Of a stretch of 64,000 nucleotides of DNA, positions 35,800 through 44,934 are shown piece after piece. Position 1 is the stretch's first letter, and each line of letters opens with the position of its first letter. Below the pieces are notes generated by a model that saw only the letters and a program-made list of their open reading frames with translations, was not told the origin of the DNA and made no database searches. This DNA is from Flavobacterium arcticum (GTDB lineage: Bacteria; Bacteroidota; Bacteroidia; Flavobacteriales; Flavobacteriaceae): positions 680,501-744,500 of the forward strand of contig NZ_CP031188.1 of the NCBI RefSeq assembly GCF_003344925.1, given 5' to 3'. The position numbers and the translations under genes were made by a program.

Positions 35800-36032
35800 A
35801 ATAATAAACTTTATACCTGTTAGACTATTAAAAGGCCTTTTGGTTACATGGGTGTATCGTAAAAAATTCAGAATCTGTAGTAAATTAAACAAGAAGAGCT
35901 AGTGGTAACAAAAAATGGCGATAAACAAAGTAATTTAATCTGTAAATACTCTAATTGTTCACAAATCATAAACATTACTTTATTTACCGCACATAAAATA
36001 AAAAAACATTATTCAACTTAACATCAACTCAA

Positions 36033-37274
36033 TTAATCATATTTTCTTTTTTTAAACCAAATATCTGAGAGGCTTATATTTACTGTAAAAAGATGGTATT
36101 TTTCTTCGGTAAGTGTTGTTGTTATAACACCTCTTTGTCCGTAGCTATAAGACAGGTTAAGAAACGAGTTCCCCGAACCTCTAATTGGTAGTCCTATTCC
36201 TGAGGTAAAAGCAACATTTTTAACTCTTGCTCCTCCCACTTCTAGATAACCGTTATCTGCATTAAAGCCTAACCTGTACCGTACCTGATCAAAGTAACTA
36301 TATCTATTTTTATTTCTAAAATATTCAAAACCGACGCCTATAAAATCTTGATCTGTAAAACTCCCTAAGTTATCTTCCATATCAGTAGCATTCCAAAAAG
36401 AACGTTTATAATCGGCATTTACAGTAAGTACATCTGCAAAAACATATTTTGCTCCAATAGTAAACTCTAAAGGGAGCTTAAAACTTGATATACTTCTACC
36501 GCCTATATCTTCAACCTCTGCACTATAATAATCTACGATCTTATTTACCAATCTATCCTGCTTACCTGAAAGCGATACAGGAAGATTAATTACTGATGCT
36601 ATATCTAATTTTTCGTTCACCTTATATTGAGCTCCTACTCCAAAACGAATACCTCTGTAATAACTTTTTTCGTTTATAGACAGGTAATCGTTATTAATAG
36701 TAATTACTTCAGTTTCTTCTATATTGCCAAAATAGTAACTCGCATTAACACCCAAATTTAGCTTGTTATTAAATTTTCTTCCATAGGTTAACATCGCATT
36801 ATTAAGCCCACCCGAGCCTTCTATATCGCTCGAGTAGGTGTCTGCATTACCTTCTACTGATCCTGTTACACCTTGCAAAAAATAACCGACATCAGAATAT
36901 GGGGATAATGAAAAACCTATTGCAGATTTATCTGTAAGACCTATTGCCATACTTATATTAGAAAAATTATACGTTGTTGTGCTTTTTTGGTCATCAATAG
37001 TAGCCATATTATTTTTCTCTCCCTTTATACCTATATCAAAGAGAAATGAGTTTTTAAAAATACCAGCATAAGATGCAGGATTAAGGTTATTAAGCTCCGT
37101 TTCGCTAGAAAATGCAATACCGCTTTTGCCTAACGCATTTGTTTTACCAACCCCTGCTTCGTTTAGCCTACCTAAGCCAAAAAGAGAATAAGGAGAACTT
37201 GTTTGATTATTGGATTGTGAAAACACTTTGACAGTACAAAACAGTAAACACAGTACCGTTATTCTATTTATCAT
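36033..37274 (-). CDS. Putative outer-membrane barrel protein
   Basis: A 413-residue protein with signal peptide (VLCLLFCTVKVFS) and alternating beta-strand pattern to the C-terminus (SLSDIWFKKRKYD). The N-terminal SPYSLFGLGRLNEAGVGKTNALGKSGIAFSS is typical of a Bacteroidota family related to FadL/OmpP1-like barrels and commonly found next to DUF4270 genes. Its start overlaps the end of the DUF4270 gene by 11 bases, so the two are coupled. Substrate unknown. Confidence 0.75.
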   Translation of the reverse strand: MINRITVLCLLFCTVKVFSQSNNQTSSPYSLFGLGRLNEAGVGKTNALGKSGIAFSSETELNNLNPASYAGIFKNSFLFDIGIKGEKNNMATIDDQKSTTTYNFSNISMAIGLTDKSAIGFSLSPYSDVGYFLQGVTGSVEGNADTYSSDIEGSGGLNNAMLTYGRKFNNKLNLGVNASYYFGNIEETEVITINNDYLSINEKSYYRGIRFGVGAQYKVNEKLDIASVINLPVSLSGKQDRLVNKIVDYYSAEVEDIGGRSISSFKLPLEFTIGAKYVFADVLTVNADYKRSFWNATDMEDNLGSFTDQDFIGVGFEYFRNKNRYSYFDQVRYRLGFNADNGYLEVGGARVKNVAFTSGIGLPIRGSGNSFLNLSYSYGQRGVITTTLTEEKYHLFTVNISLSDIWFKKRKYD

Positions 37275-38592
37275 ATATAATATAAGTTAATTCTAGCCTC
37301 GATTCGTAATCGCTATTATTTTCGCCATTTAAAATGAGTCTTTCTGTTGCAGAATTGAAGTGTAACGGAATAAATGTTAACCCGTAATTAAGGTAAGTAC
37401 TATTGGTAATTACTTTTTCTAAAAAGGCTTCGACAGGTACATAAAGGTATACTTCATTTATCTCCTCGTCACTATAATCTATATATCCAGCTACTATATC
37501 CCCTCCACTATTATACAGTGGGGCAAGTATGTCATTATTCTGATCTAGTACATATACATAAAGTGAGTCACTGGGGTATACCTTTTTATCATAGTAGGCA
37601 CTATTAAGCTTTATTTTAAGATTAGCTTTAAAGATAGAACCGTTGTTATTATTTATATACCGAACATCACGAATATTAGGGAAAGTAACTTTAGTGGTTA
37701 TCCCAATACCTGATTGTATATAGGTTAAGTCATTTAAACTTGCAGAAGTTGCTTCGTTTTCCTTTCCGTTTACATTCTCTAATGGGGTGCCATTTCTATC
37801 ACTTTCTATTTTGCTGAAAAATTTTTTATTCGAATTCGTCCTAAAATTTAAATCCATAAACTCACTCTCTGAGCTTGACTGATCTGGAAGTGAATAGTAT
37901 ATCCTTATATAGGTTTCGGCAATATTAAATGCTATTATAGAAGCATCCTCAGTATCGTCAGGAGCTATTTTCAATCCTTTAAAATAGTCGGTAAATTGCT
38001 CTTGATCGTTAATTATATTACTCTGTATCTTGTCAAATAGATTTTGCCCAAAAGCATCAGTCAGTCGTATTGCTATAGAGTCATTGCTTATTCTAGGATA
38101 AAATGTTTTTTGTCCTATTATAGTATTGCTCGATTCAATATCAGAAGTATTATAAAAATAACTCTCATTATTCTTATATCTAATCTCTTTGGTAAGCTCT
38201 TGTATTTTAATTGTTTTTTGTAACAGGGTGTCGTTATAATAAAACCCATCATATTTTAGGCTAACTGCAATACTATCAAAAGTAGCCTCTTCATCTAAAC
38301 TATAAGTTTCAGGTGTAAAATCGGCAAAAGCAGTAGCTTTTATTACTCCAAAATACGGATCAGAATATCGACCTACCAAAACTCTATTTTGTCCTTCATT
38401 TATTATACTATCATACCTAAAGGTGCTCATCCTAATATCAAAGGTATCAACAACTACAATCCTTACATTACTCTCCGTAAAACCTTCGCCTGGGTCATAA
38501 GCATCATCAACTATATCGTTATTACACGACACAAACATGAGTGCAATAAATATAGAACAACAACAAATAACACTATATAATCTGTTCATCAT
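37264..38592 (-). CDS. DUF4270 family lipoprotein
   Basis: A 442-residue lipoprotein with lipobox FVSC (Cys23) and N-terminal pattern NNDIVDDAYDPGEGF. The body is beta-rich (RVLVGRYSDPYFGVIKATAFADF, VEAFLEKVITNSTYLNYGLTFIPLHF) and matches DUF4270, a family restricted to Bacteroidota and probably located at the outer membrane. It overlaps the next barrel gene, forming a two-gene operon, and is divergent from the kelch/LytTR operon. Function unknown. Confidence 0.82.
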   Translation of the reverse strand: MMNRLYSVICCCSIFIALMFVSCNNDIVDDAYDPGEGFTESNVRIVVVDTFDIRMSTFRYDSIINEGQNRVLVGRYSDPYFGVIKATAFADFTPETYSLDEEATFDSIAVSLKYDGFYYNDTLLQKTIKIQELTKEIRYKNNESYFYNTSDIESSNTIIGQKTFYPRISNDSIAIRLTDAFGQNLFDKIQSNIINDQEQFTDYFKGLKIAPDDTEDASIIAFNIAETYIRIYYSLPDQSSSESEFMDLNFRTNSNKKFFSKIESDRNGTPLENVNGKENEATSASLNDLTYIQSGIGITTKVTFPNIRDVRYINNNNGSIFKANLKIKLNSAYYDKKVYPSDSLYVYVLDQNNDILAPLYNSGGDIVAGYIDYSDEEINEVYLYVPVEAFLEKVITNSTYLNYGLTFIPLHFNSATERLILNGENNSDYESRLELTYIIYDK

Positions 38593-38763
38593 AAGAAATT
38601 AAACAGCCAAAGTACCCCTATTAGTATGCTACAAAAAAAGATATATATGCCTTATACATATACCTCTATAAAAAGACCTTTTTAGGCTATAAACACACTT
38701 AAACTAATCTATAGATGCTATTTAATGTTTTGTAGTTAAAAACCGCCTAACCGTATATTGATG

Positions 38764-38794
38764 TTTCCTATACCTTAAAATCAAGATATGTTTG
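38764..38794 (+). promoter_or_regulatory. Promoter of the barrel/kelch/LytS-LytTR operon
   Basis: TTTC (38764-38767), a 19-base spacer and TATGTTTG (38787-38794) fit the -33/-7 pattern with one mismatch in the -33 box. The start codon follows 17 bases later. Confidence 0.6.
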
Positions 38795-38811
38795 TCTGAA
38801 ATTTTGTTACT

Positions 38812-39699
38812 ATGTCGAGATTATTTACTGTTCTATTCTTATTGGTATTTGCAACACAAAGTTATTCGCAAGAAACAGTAAACACTATAAAGTATAATTA
38901 TAATGCTTTTTATGATGGTAATAATACTGCATTAGTAAACCATAATGCAACATTAAATTATAAACAAAAACTATCTAATAGCAGGATTACATATACAGGA
39001 ACTTTTAATGCTTATAACTTTGAATATACAGGGACAAATATGCCATTTACTACTGTAGGTATAGAAAATATAAATTCGCTTGAACTAGATATAATGTATA
39101 GCCAAAATATAAGCAACAACTGGAGCGCTACAGCCGCTATTGCCCCCACGGTTGTTGCCGATTTTGGCAACATCCTAACATCAAAAGACGTATACCTTGG
39201 TTTTTTTGCAGGAGCAAACTATATAACTAGCGATAAAAAATCCAGTTTAAATTTTGGAGTTGGATATAAAGGTTATTTTGGCAAATACAGACTATTACCA
39301 ATAATAAACTTTAGTAAAAAAGTAAACGAAAAGCTGTCTTATACACTAGGTATTCCTGCAACCAGCCTAACGTATAATATAAACCAAAAGCACCGTATAA
39401 AATCAGAAATCGCGGTTGATGGATTCTATTCTAAAATAAGAGGTGACAATTATTTTTATACTTCGGGAGGAGGGCAGGATACCGAATTTAAAATTAATGC
39501 ATTGCAAATGGTTATGGTTACAGGAGGTATTGAATACAACTATATATCTAGCGAAAGCTGGATAGCCTCTTTTAAAGTAGGACATAATATATATAGCAGT
39601 CTTGATGCTATTGATGATCAAGACAATGAACATGAAATAAGTTTTAATAACGATATAAACATATCTGTAGGTTTTATATATAATATAAATTTTAATTAA
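38812..39699 (+). CDS. Hypothetical outer-membrane barrel protein
   Basis: A 295-residue exported protein with signal peptide (LFLLVFATQSYSQ) and repeated amphipathic strands of 8-10 residues (ITYTGTFNAYNFEYTG, SSLNFGVGYKGYFGKYRLLPIINFSKK), ending in an aromatic-rich strand (ISVGFIYNINFN) as outer-membrane barrels do. I do not recognise the family. It is the first gene of a five-gene operon whose later products include a kelch lipoprotein and a two-component pair. Confidence 0.72.
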   Translation: MSRLFTVLFLLVFATQSYSQETVNTIKYNYNAFYDGNNTALVNHNATLNYKQKLSNSRITYTGTFNAYNFEYTGTNMPFTTVGIENINSLELDIMYSQNISNNWSATAAIAPTVVADFGNILTSKDVYLGFFAGANYITSDKKSSLNFGVGYKGYFGKYRLLPIINFSKKVNEKLSYTLGIPATSLTYNINQKHRIKSEIAVDGFYSKIRGDNYFYTSGGGQDTEFKINALQMVMVTGGIEYNYISSESWIASFKVGHNIYSSLDAIDDQDNEHEISFNNDINISVGFIYNINFN

Positions 39700-39702
39700 A
39701 TT

Positions 39703-40689
39703 ATGAAAAAGCACTTTTTAAAAAGAAATAACACACTGTTTTTTGGTCTAGCATTATGTACAGCATTTGTAACAAGCTGCTCTAGCGACGATAGTAGCAA
39801 ATTAGGTAACTGGATTACAGGAACTGTTTTTGATGGCGCACCTAGAAGTAGTGCTGTATCTTTCATGATAGGCGACTATGGCTATGCAGGAACAGGTTAT
39901 GATGGCGATTATTACCTTAACGATTTTTGGCAATATGATATAAATGGTGGTTACTGGGTACAAAAAGCTGATTTTCCTGGTGAAGGCAGAAGCTCTGCCG
40001 TAGGATTTTCTGTAAATAATGCAGGATACATTGGTACAGGATATAATGGTACAGATGAACTTGGCGATTTTTATGAGTATAATCCTAGTGATAACTCATG
40101 GGAGCAAATAGCCGACTTTGGTGGTACTACAAGACGCGCAGCAGTAGGCTTTGGCTCTGCTACAAGTGGCTATGTAGGATCTGGATTTGATGGTGATAAT
40201 GATAAAAAAGACTTTTGGAAATACAACCCAAGTACTGATACTTGGGAAGAAATGTTTGGTTTTGGCGGTAATAAAAGAAGAGAAGGTGTAACTTTTACCA
40301 TTGGTACAAATGTATATTTTGGCACAGGGTCTTCTAACGGGTTAAATGTTGATGACTTTTGGGTATTTGACACTAATACTGAAACATGGACAAAACTAAA
40401 AGACTTAGACGACGATGATAATTATACCGTAGAAAGATCTAACGCTGTAGGATTCTCTATAGGCAGTTATGGTTACATCGCTGGTGGTGATGCAAATAGT
40501 GTATGGGAATATGACCCAGCTAATGATGATTGGGATGAAAAGACTAACTTTGAAGGCACTCCGAGACAAGATGGCGCAGCGTTTAATACAGATTCAAGAG
40601 CATTTATATTTTTAGGTAAATATGGCAATTATTACTTTGATGATATGTATGAGTTTAGACCTTTTGAAGAATATGACGATGAAGATTAA
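39703..40689 (+). CDS. Kelch-repeat lipoprotein
   Basis: A 328-residue lipoprotein with lipobox VTSC (Cys26) followed by SSDDSS. The mature part contains six or so kelch-like repeats of about 47 residues, each with a GYxGTGYDG-type turn, a DFWxYD/NP strand and W at a fixed place. Example segments are YIGTGYNGTDELGDFYEYNP and YVGSGFDGDNDKKDFWKYNP. These form a beta propeller, likely on the cell surface. The gene is 3 bases after the barrel gene and 18 before the DUF4907 gene. Confidence 0.85.
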   Translation: MKKHFLKRNNTLFFGLALCTAFVTSCSSDDSSKLGNWITGTVFDGAPRSSAVSFMIGDYGYAGTGYDGDYYLNDFWQYDINGGYWVQKADFPGEGRSSAVGFSVNNAGYIGTGYNGTDELGDFYEYNPSDNSWEQIADFGGTTRRAAVGFGSATSGYVGSGFDGDNDKKDFWKYNPSTDTWEEMFGFGGNKRREGVTFTIGTNVYFGTGSSNGLNVDDFWVFDTNTETWTKLKDLDDDDNYTVERSNAVGFSIGSYGYIAGGDANSVWEYDPANDDWDEKTNFEGTPRQDGAAFNTDSRAFIFLGKYGNYYFDDMYEFRPFEEYDDED

Positions 40690-40707
40690 TTTTTAAATTA
40701 AGTCACA

Positions 40708-41013
40708 ATGAAACTTTATTGTAAAACAATAGCTATTATGCTACTACTATGTTCATGTAATACCAAAAAAAAAGGTGATTTAAAAAGTATTATATATCCT
40801 GTAGAAAATGGGTATGGTTATAAAATAACCCATAACAACAAAATACTCATTAACCAAGCACATATACCAAGTATTGAGGGCAATAAAGTTTTTTGTGATA
40901 GTATTGATGCAGCAAAAACAGCTAGCTTTGTAAAGGAGCTAATAAAAAGTAAAAAATCGCCTACTATTACCAAAGCTGATTTGACAGCGTTAAATATAAA
41001 AACGAAATGCTAA
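40708..41013 (+). CDS. DUF4907-like small lipoprotein
   Basis: A 101-residue lipoprotein with lipobox LLCSC (Cys17) and a compact domain: YGYKITHNNKILINQAHIPSIEG then AAKTASFVKELIKSKKSPTITKADLTAL. This resembles DUF4907, found next to kelch lipoproteins in Flavobacteriaceae. Its stop overlaps the histidine kinase start by 7 bases, tying it translationally to the kinase; it may be part of the sensed complex. Function unknown. Confidence 0.75.
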   Translation: MKLYCKTIAIMLLLCSCNTKKKGDLKSIIYPVENGYGYKITHNNKILINQAHIPSIEGNKVFCDSIDAAKTASFVKELIKSKKSPTITKADLTALNIKTKC

Positions 41014-42092
41014 AAAATATCCCTACTCATTTTACAGTCGGAAAAAAATCTATCACTTTCAGGTTTTTTTTACTGCATTTCTTTTTCTGGCTATTGTTTC
41101 TTTTTTTACCCGTAGCAAACTATTTTGTAGGAAATCGTGATTTTTCTGTTGACATGTTCATCAAAACAATTTTTTCTTTCGGTATATTTTACCTTAATTA
41201 TTTTGTTTTAGTCCCGCAATTTTTACTAAAAAAAAAGCTGTTGCATTATTTTGTTGCAGCGGCTATTATACTTGTAGTTTTCACCTTTTTGTTCACAAAC
41301 TACTTTGATCATTTCACCCCAAATAAAGAGATGAAAGAAGTAATGGAGAAGAGACTACCTCGAATGAAAAAACCAGAGGGAGGACTATTCTTTATGCGGT
41401 TTTTTCCTAATGTGATAATGATTATACTACACCTTGCATTTAGTGCAATGTTTAAAATATATGTAGAATGGAATGATAGCTTTAAAAAACAACAAGTGGC
41501 TGAAACGGAGAAAAAAATATCTGAGCTCAACTTTTTAAAAGCGCAATTAAACCCGCATTTCTTTTTCAATTCGCTCAATACCATATTTTCTTTGGCTATT
41601 AAAAAGTCAGATAAAACATCTGTAGCAGTTCTAAACCTTTCTGACTTGATGCGCTATATGCTTTATGAAACCAATAAAGAAATGGTATTACTAAACGAAG
41701 AGCTTTTGTATATAGAAAACTATATTGAGTTGCAAAAACTCCGCCTTACAGAAAATAATAAAATAGAATATGAGGTAATAGGAAACCCCAATGGCATAAA
41801 GATACCTCCGTTACTTTTTATCTCGTTTATAGAAAATGCTTTTAAACATGGTATAAGTACCGCTACAAATAGCGAAATTTATATTAAATTTAATATCTCT
41901 AAAAAAGAAATACATTTTTTTATCGTTAACGATATCAATAAGCAACCAAAAAATGATGAGGCTTCGGGACTTGGTATGGAAAACACACTTAAAAGAATAG
42001 CACTCTATTTTCCTGAAAGTCATACCCTAAAAACGTATGTAGAAGACAATAAATTTTATGTAGATTTAAACCTAAAACTTAATGAAAATTAA
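41007..42092 (+). CDS. LytS/YehU-type sensor histidine kinase
   Basis: A 361-residue inner-membrane histidine kinase. Four hydrophobic segments occupy about residues 18-155, with no large extracellular domain. The His_kinase domain follows with the phospho-acceptor in LNPHFFFNSLN (His184). A HATPase_c domain contains FIENAFKHGI (N box) and GLGMENTLKRI (G box). It overlaps the next gene by 11 bases, so kinase and regulator are made together. The signal may come from the lipoproteins in the same operon (inference). Confidence 0.92.
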   Translation: MLKNIPTHFTVGKKSITFRFFLLHFFFWLLFLFLPVANYFVGNRDFSVDMFIKTIFSFGIFYLNYFVLVPQFLLKKKLLHYFVAAAIILVVFTFLFTNYFDHFTPNKEMKEVMEKRLPRMKKPEGGLFFMRFFPNVIMIILHLAFSAMFKIYVEWNDSFKKQQVAETEKKISELNFLKAQLNPHFFFNSLNTIFSLAIKKSDKTSVAVLNLSDLMRYMLYETNKEMVLLNEELLYIENYIELQKLRLTENNKIEYEVIGNPNGIKIPPLLFISFIENAFKHGISTATNSEIYIKFNISKKEIHFFIVNDINKQPKNDEASGLGMENTLKRIALYFPESHTLKTYVEDNKFYVDLNLKLNEN

Positions 42093-42798
42093 AACAGTTA
42101 TAATAGATGACGAGCCACTGGCAATAGATGTTATAAAAAACTATTGCGACACTATTTCGGACATCGAGGTACTTAATTGTTTTACCAATCCTGTAGAGGC
42201 AATGGGGTTTATTAATAAAAACAGTGTCGATCTTATTTTTATTGATATCGAAATGCCACTGTTGTCTGGTATCGAGTTTATAAATACTTTAAAACTAAAA
42301 TGCCAATTTATTTTCACCACCGCCTATCCGCAATTTGCTATCGATGGTTTTGAGCTCGAAGCTGCAGATTATCTTATAAAACCTATATCGTATATCCGTT
42401 TTTTAAAAGCGTTTAATAAAGTTAATAAAACAACATCAAATCAATCTTTTACTACAAGTCCTCCAACGTTTGAAAGTAGTAATAATGATGACTTTTTATT
42501 TATCAAATCAGAACACGAAAGCATCAAAGTATTCATATCTGACATCAAATATATAGAAGGGCTAAAAGACTATCTTAAAGTTAACCTGAGTAATGGTAAA
42601 TACATTCTTACATTATCTAACTTTAAGAATATGATGGGCAAATTGCCTGAAAAATCATTCATTCGAGTACACAATTCTTATATAGTAAATCTTAAGTACA
42701 TTACATCGGTACAACGCAATCGTATACTAATTAACGAATCTAGAATACCAATTAGCGAATCGTACAAAAAGAGCTTTTTTGAACGTATAAATATATAA
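42082..42798 (+). CDS. LytTR-family response regulator
   Basis: A 238-residue response regulator with a receiver domain (residues 1-120: acidic pair in VIIDDEP, phospho-acceptor Asp55 in LIFIDIEMP, Lys100 in ADYLIKP) and a C-terminal LytTR DNA-binding domain (about 140-238: FLFIKSEHESIKV, IKYIEGLKDYLKVNLSNG, FIRVHNSYIVNL). It is the output partner of the kinase just upstream. Targets unknown; the operon itself is a reasonable candidate. Confidence 0.93.
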   Translation: MKIKTVIIDDEPLAIDVIKNYCDTISDIEVLNCFTNPVEAMGFINKNSVDLIFIDIEMPLLSGIEFINTLKLKCQFIFTTAYPQFAIDGFELEAADYLIKPISYIRFLKAFNKVNKTTSNQSFTTSPPTFESSNNDDFLFIKSEHESIKVFISDIKYIEGLKDYLKVNLSNGKYILTLSNFKNMMGKLPEKSFIRVHNSYIVNLKYITSVQRNRILINESRIPISESYKKSFFERINI

Positions 42799-42878
42799 AC
42801 CTTCACAATAGTGCTATCATATACAGTGTTATTAGTACTTTTATAAACTAAAAACAGTAGGTTAGCTTATATTTGTAT

Positions 42879-43673
42879 ATGAATTTTCGACTTGTACTAC
42901 TCTTTATACTATACCCTGTAATGCTGCTAGCACAGCAAAAGGCAATACCTGCTAAAGTAATATCTAAAGTGGCTATTGGTACAGAACGCTACATTGGTAC
43001 AGATGCTTTTGGGTGGAAATACACCATTAAAAACAATGTATTTATAAAACAGAAAGACGGGAAAAACTTAAAATACAATAGTGTTTCGCTAGGCGATATT
43101 TATCGTGCCGATTTACAAAGCCCATTACAGATCGTATTATTTTATAAAAACTTCAATACCGCTGTATTACTAGATAATCAGTTAAACGAAACCACCCGCA
43201 TTAACTTTTCGCAACTACAACAACCCTTACTTGCCGAAGCTGTAGGACTTGCATCGCAAAATAGACTTTGGGTATATGACACCAACACGCAACAAGTAGG
43301 GTTATATGATATTAATAAAGAAAGTTTTAAAACCCTTACACCACCTTTCAATAAGACATTACAATACTACCAGTCAGGATATAATTATTTTTATTGGGTA
43401 GATGATAGTAATAACCTATATGCCGTAAACGTTTTTGGTAAGGTAAACTCCTTGGGGCAATTACCCAGCTTTAAGAAAGTGAAATTTATTAATGACAAGC
43501 AGATTTTACTTGAAAAAGATGATGTACTGTACCTGTACAGTCCGCAAAAAAACAGCCTGCAAAAAATAGAAATCATTGAAAAAAGCTTTGATAATTTTTA
43601 CTATTCCGACCAAATTTTGTCTATTTTTACCAACAACGAAATCATACAATATAACGTAACACTACCTGAATAA
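42879..43673 (+). CDS. Hypothetical exported protein, beta-propeller-like
   Basis: A 264-residue protein with a signal peptide (LVLLFILYPVMLLAQ) and repeated short beta segments (AVLLDNQLNETTRINFSQL, NRLWVYDTNTQQVGLYDINKESF, DDVLYLYSPQKNSLQKIEI) that look like blades of a propeller. I do not recognise a named family. A TTG two codons upstream could extend it; I use ATG. The stop overlaps the deoxynucleoside kinase start (TAATG), so the two are coupled. A TATATTTG box lies only 4 bases upstream of the ATG. Confidence 0.75.
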   Translation: MNFRLVLLFILYPVMLLAQQKAIPAKVISKVAIGTERYIGTDAFGWKYTIKNNVFIKQKDGKNLKYNSVSLGDIYRADLQSPLQIVLFYKNFNTAVLLDNQLNETTRINFSQLQQPLLAEAVGLASQNRLWVYDTNTQQVGLYDINKESFKTLTPPFNKTLQYYQSGYNYFYWVDDSNNLYAVNVFGKVNSLGQLPSFKKVKFINDKQILLEKDDVLYLYSPQKNSLQKIEIIEKSFDNFYYSDQILSIFTNNEIIQYNVTLPE

Positions 43674-44287
43674 TGCATATAGCTGTAGCCGGAAATATTG
43701 GTGCCGGAAAGACCACGTTAACAGAATTATTAGCTAAACATTTTAAATGGGAACCGCATTATGAAGATGTAGTTGACAATCCTTACTTAGATGATTTTTA
43801 TCATCAAATGGAGCGATGGTCGTTTAACCTACAAATTTACTTTCTTAACAGCCGTTTTAACCAGATATTACAAATACGCGAAAGCGGAAAGAACATTATA
43901 CAGGATAGAACCATATATGAGGACTCCCATATATTTGCACCCAACCTACACGCTATGGGACTAATGAGTAACAGGGATTTTAATAACTACAAATCGCTGT
44001 TTGAACTAATGGAAGGTTTTGTAGGAGCTCCTGATTTACTTATTTACCTGCGCAGCTCGATACCCAACTTGGTAAAACAAATACACAGCCGAGGGCGCGA
44101 TTATGAAAACTCTATCTCGATAGATTACCTAAGCCGTCTTAACGAGCGCTATGAAGCATGGGCACAAGGGTATGATAAAGGCAAACTACTAATACTAGAC
44201 GTAGATAACCTTGACTTTGTAAATAACCCCGAAGATTTAGGTACTATCATCAATAAAATTGACGCGGAATTGAATGGATTGTTTTAA
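43673..44287 (+). CDS. Deoxynucleoside kinase
   Basis: Phosphorylates deoxynucleosides (deoxyadenosine/deoxyguanosine or deoxycytidine type) in nucleotide salvage. The 204 residues contain the P-loop GNIGAGKTT (7-15), the acidic YEDVVDNPYLDDFY segment that contacts the sugar, QDRTIYED with the DRS/DR(T) catalytic motif, and a lid segment RSSIPNLVKQIHSRGRDYE. Substrate preference cannot be told from the sequence. Coupled to the exported protein gene upstream through TAATG. Confidence 0.92.
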   Translation: MHIAVAGNIGAGKTTLTELLAKHFKWEPHYEDVVDNPYLDDFYHQMERWSFNLQIYFLNSRFNQILQIRESGKNIIQDRTIYEDSHIFAPNLHAMGLMSNRDFNNYKSLFELMEGFVGAPDLLIYLRSSIPNLVKQIHSRGRDYENSISIDYLSRLNERYEAWAQGYDKGKLLILDVDNLDFVNNPEDLGTIINKIDAELNGLF

Positions 44288-44319
44288 AAAAAATAATACA
44301 ACTATCTAAAAATCAATAT

Positions 44320-44353
44320 AAGTAAAGCCCCAAAATATTTTGAGGCTTTACTT
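44320..44353. terminator. Bidirectional terminator after the deoxynucleoside kinase
   Basis: Stem AAGTAAAGCC with GGCTTTACTT, one mismatch, then a further 6-bp inner stem CAAAAT/ATTTTG. It lies between convergent genes and can serve both, though T tracts are short. Confidence 0.7.
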
Positions 44354-44374
44354 ATTATAAAATATTATATTTAA

Positions 44375-44809
44375 CTAGTAGTCTATATCAAAAGAGCCAT
44401 TAGTAAAACTAAATGTTTCATTATCTCCATCCAAAAGTATAGATTTAACTGAACCATGAAACGTTCCCTTAAGCCTATGCTCAGTATTCACTTCTACATT
44501 ATCTAAAATATCCCCTACACTAATTTCACGATATACGCCATTATCATTGTTATATATTACTTCATAGATCATTTCATCTCCAACATAATTAATAGTAGTT
44601 TCAAAAGATATAGTTTCAGAATGGTTTGGGGTTAATGCCGTAACATAAACTCTATCTCCACTAATTTCTACATCAACTTCATCAAATGATTTATCTATTC
44701 CATTAATAGTCACAGACAATGGAGCATTAACCGAATCGTTTGAATCATCATTTGAACATGAGCTTAAAACTGCTGTACAAACAACAATAAATAGGTGAAT
44801 TTTTTTCAA
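44375..44809 (-). CDS. Hypothetical lipoprotein
   Basis: A 144-residue lipoprotein with lipobox LSSC (Cys18), then the Asp/Ser-rich linker SNDDSNDS common in Bacteroidota. The mature domain is beta-rich (LSVTINGIDKSFDEVDVEISGDRVYVTAL ends in a repeated strand pattern). Family not recognised. The signal peptide begins with a TTG codon (KKIHLFIVVC); no in-frame ATG exists upstream, so TTG is the likely start. Confidence 0.68.
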   Translation of the reverse strand: MKKIHLFIVVCTAVLSSCSNDDSNDSVNAPLSVTINGIDKSFDEVDVEISGDRVYVTALTPNHSETISFETTINYVGDEMIYEVIYNNDNGVYREISVGDILDNVEVNTEHRLKGTFHGSVKSILLDGDNETFSFTNGSFDIDY

Positions 44810-44883
44810 TTGGATATCCTTTTTATTTTGAAGTGAAGTTATTTATTTATTTTGAATATTACAACACATGCATCCTCTTAACA

Positions 44884-44909
44884 CAAAAAAAGCCCCGCAA
44901 TGCGAGGCT
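44884..44909 (-). terminator. Intrinsic terminator after hppA
   Basis: Stem AGCCTCGC/GCGGGGCT with one mismatch on the minus strand followed by seven T, 26 bases after the hppA stop. Confidence 0.85.
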
Positions 44910-44934
44910 GTTTGTTTATACTAAAGAGCTTTTA

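Noticed and set aside
42082..42092. Overlap of kinase and regulator as a sign of an error
   Set aside because: Both frames are complete and family-like; an 11-base overlap is ordinary translational coupling.
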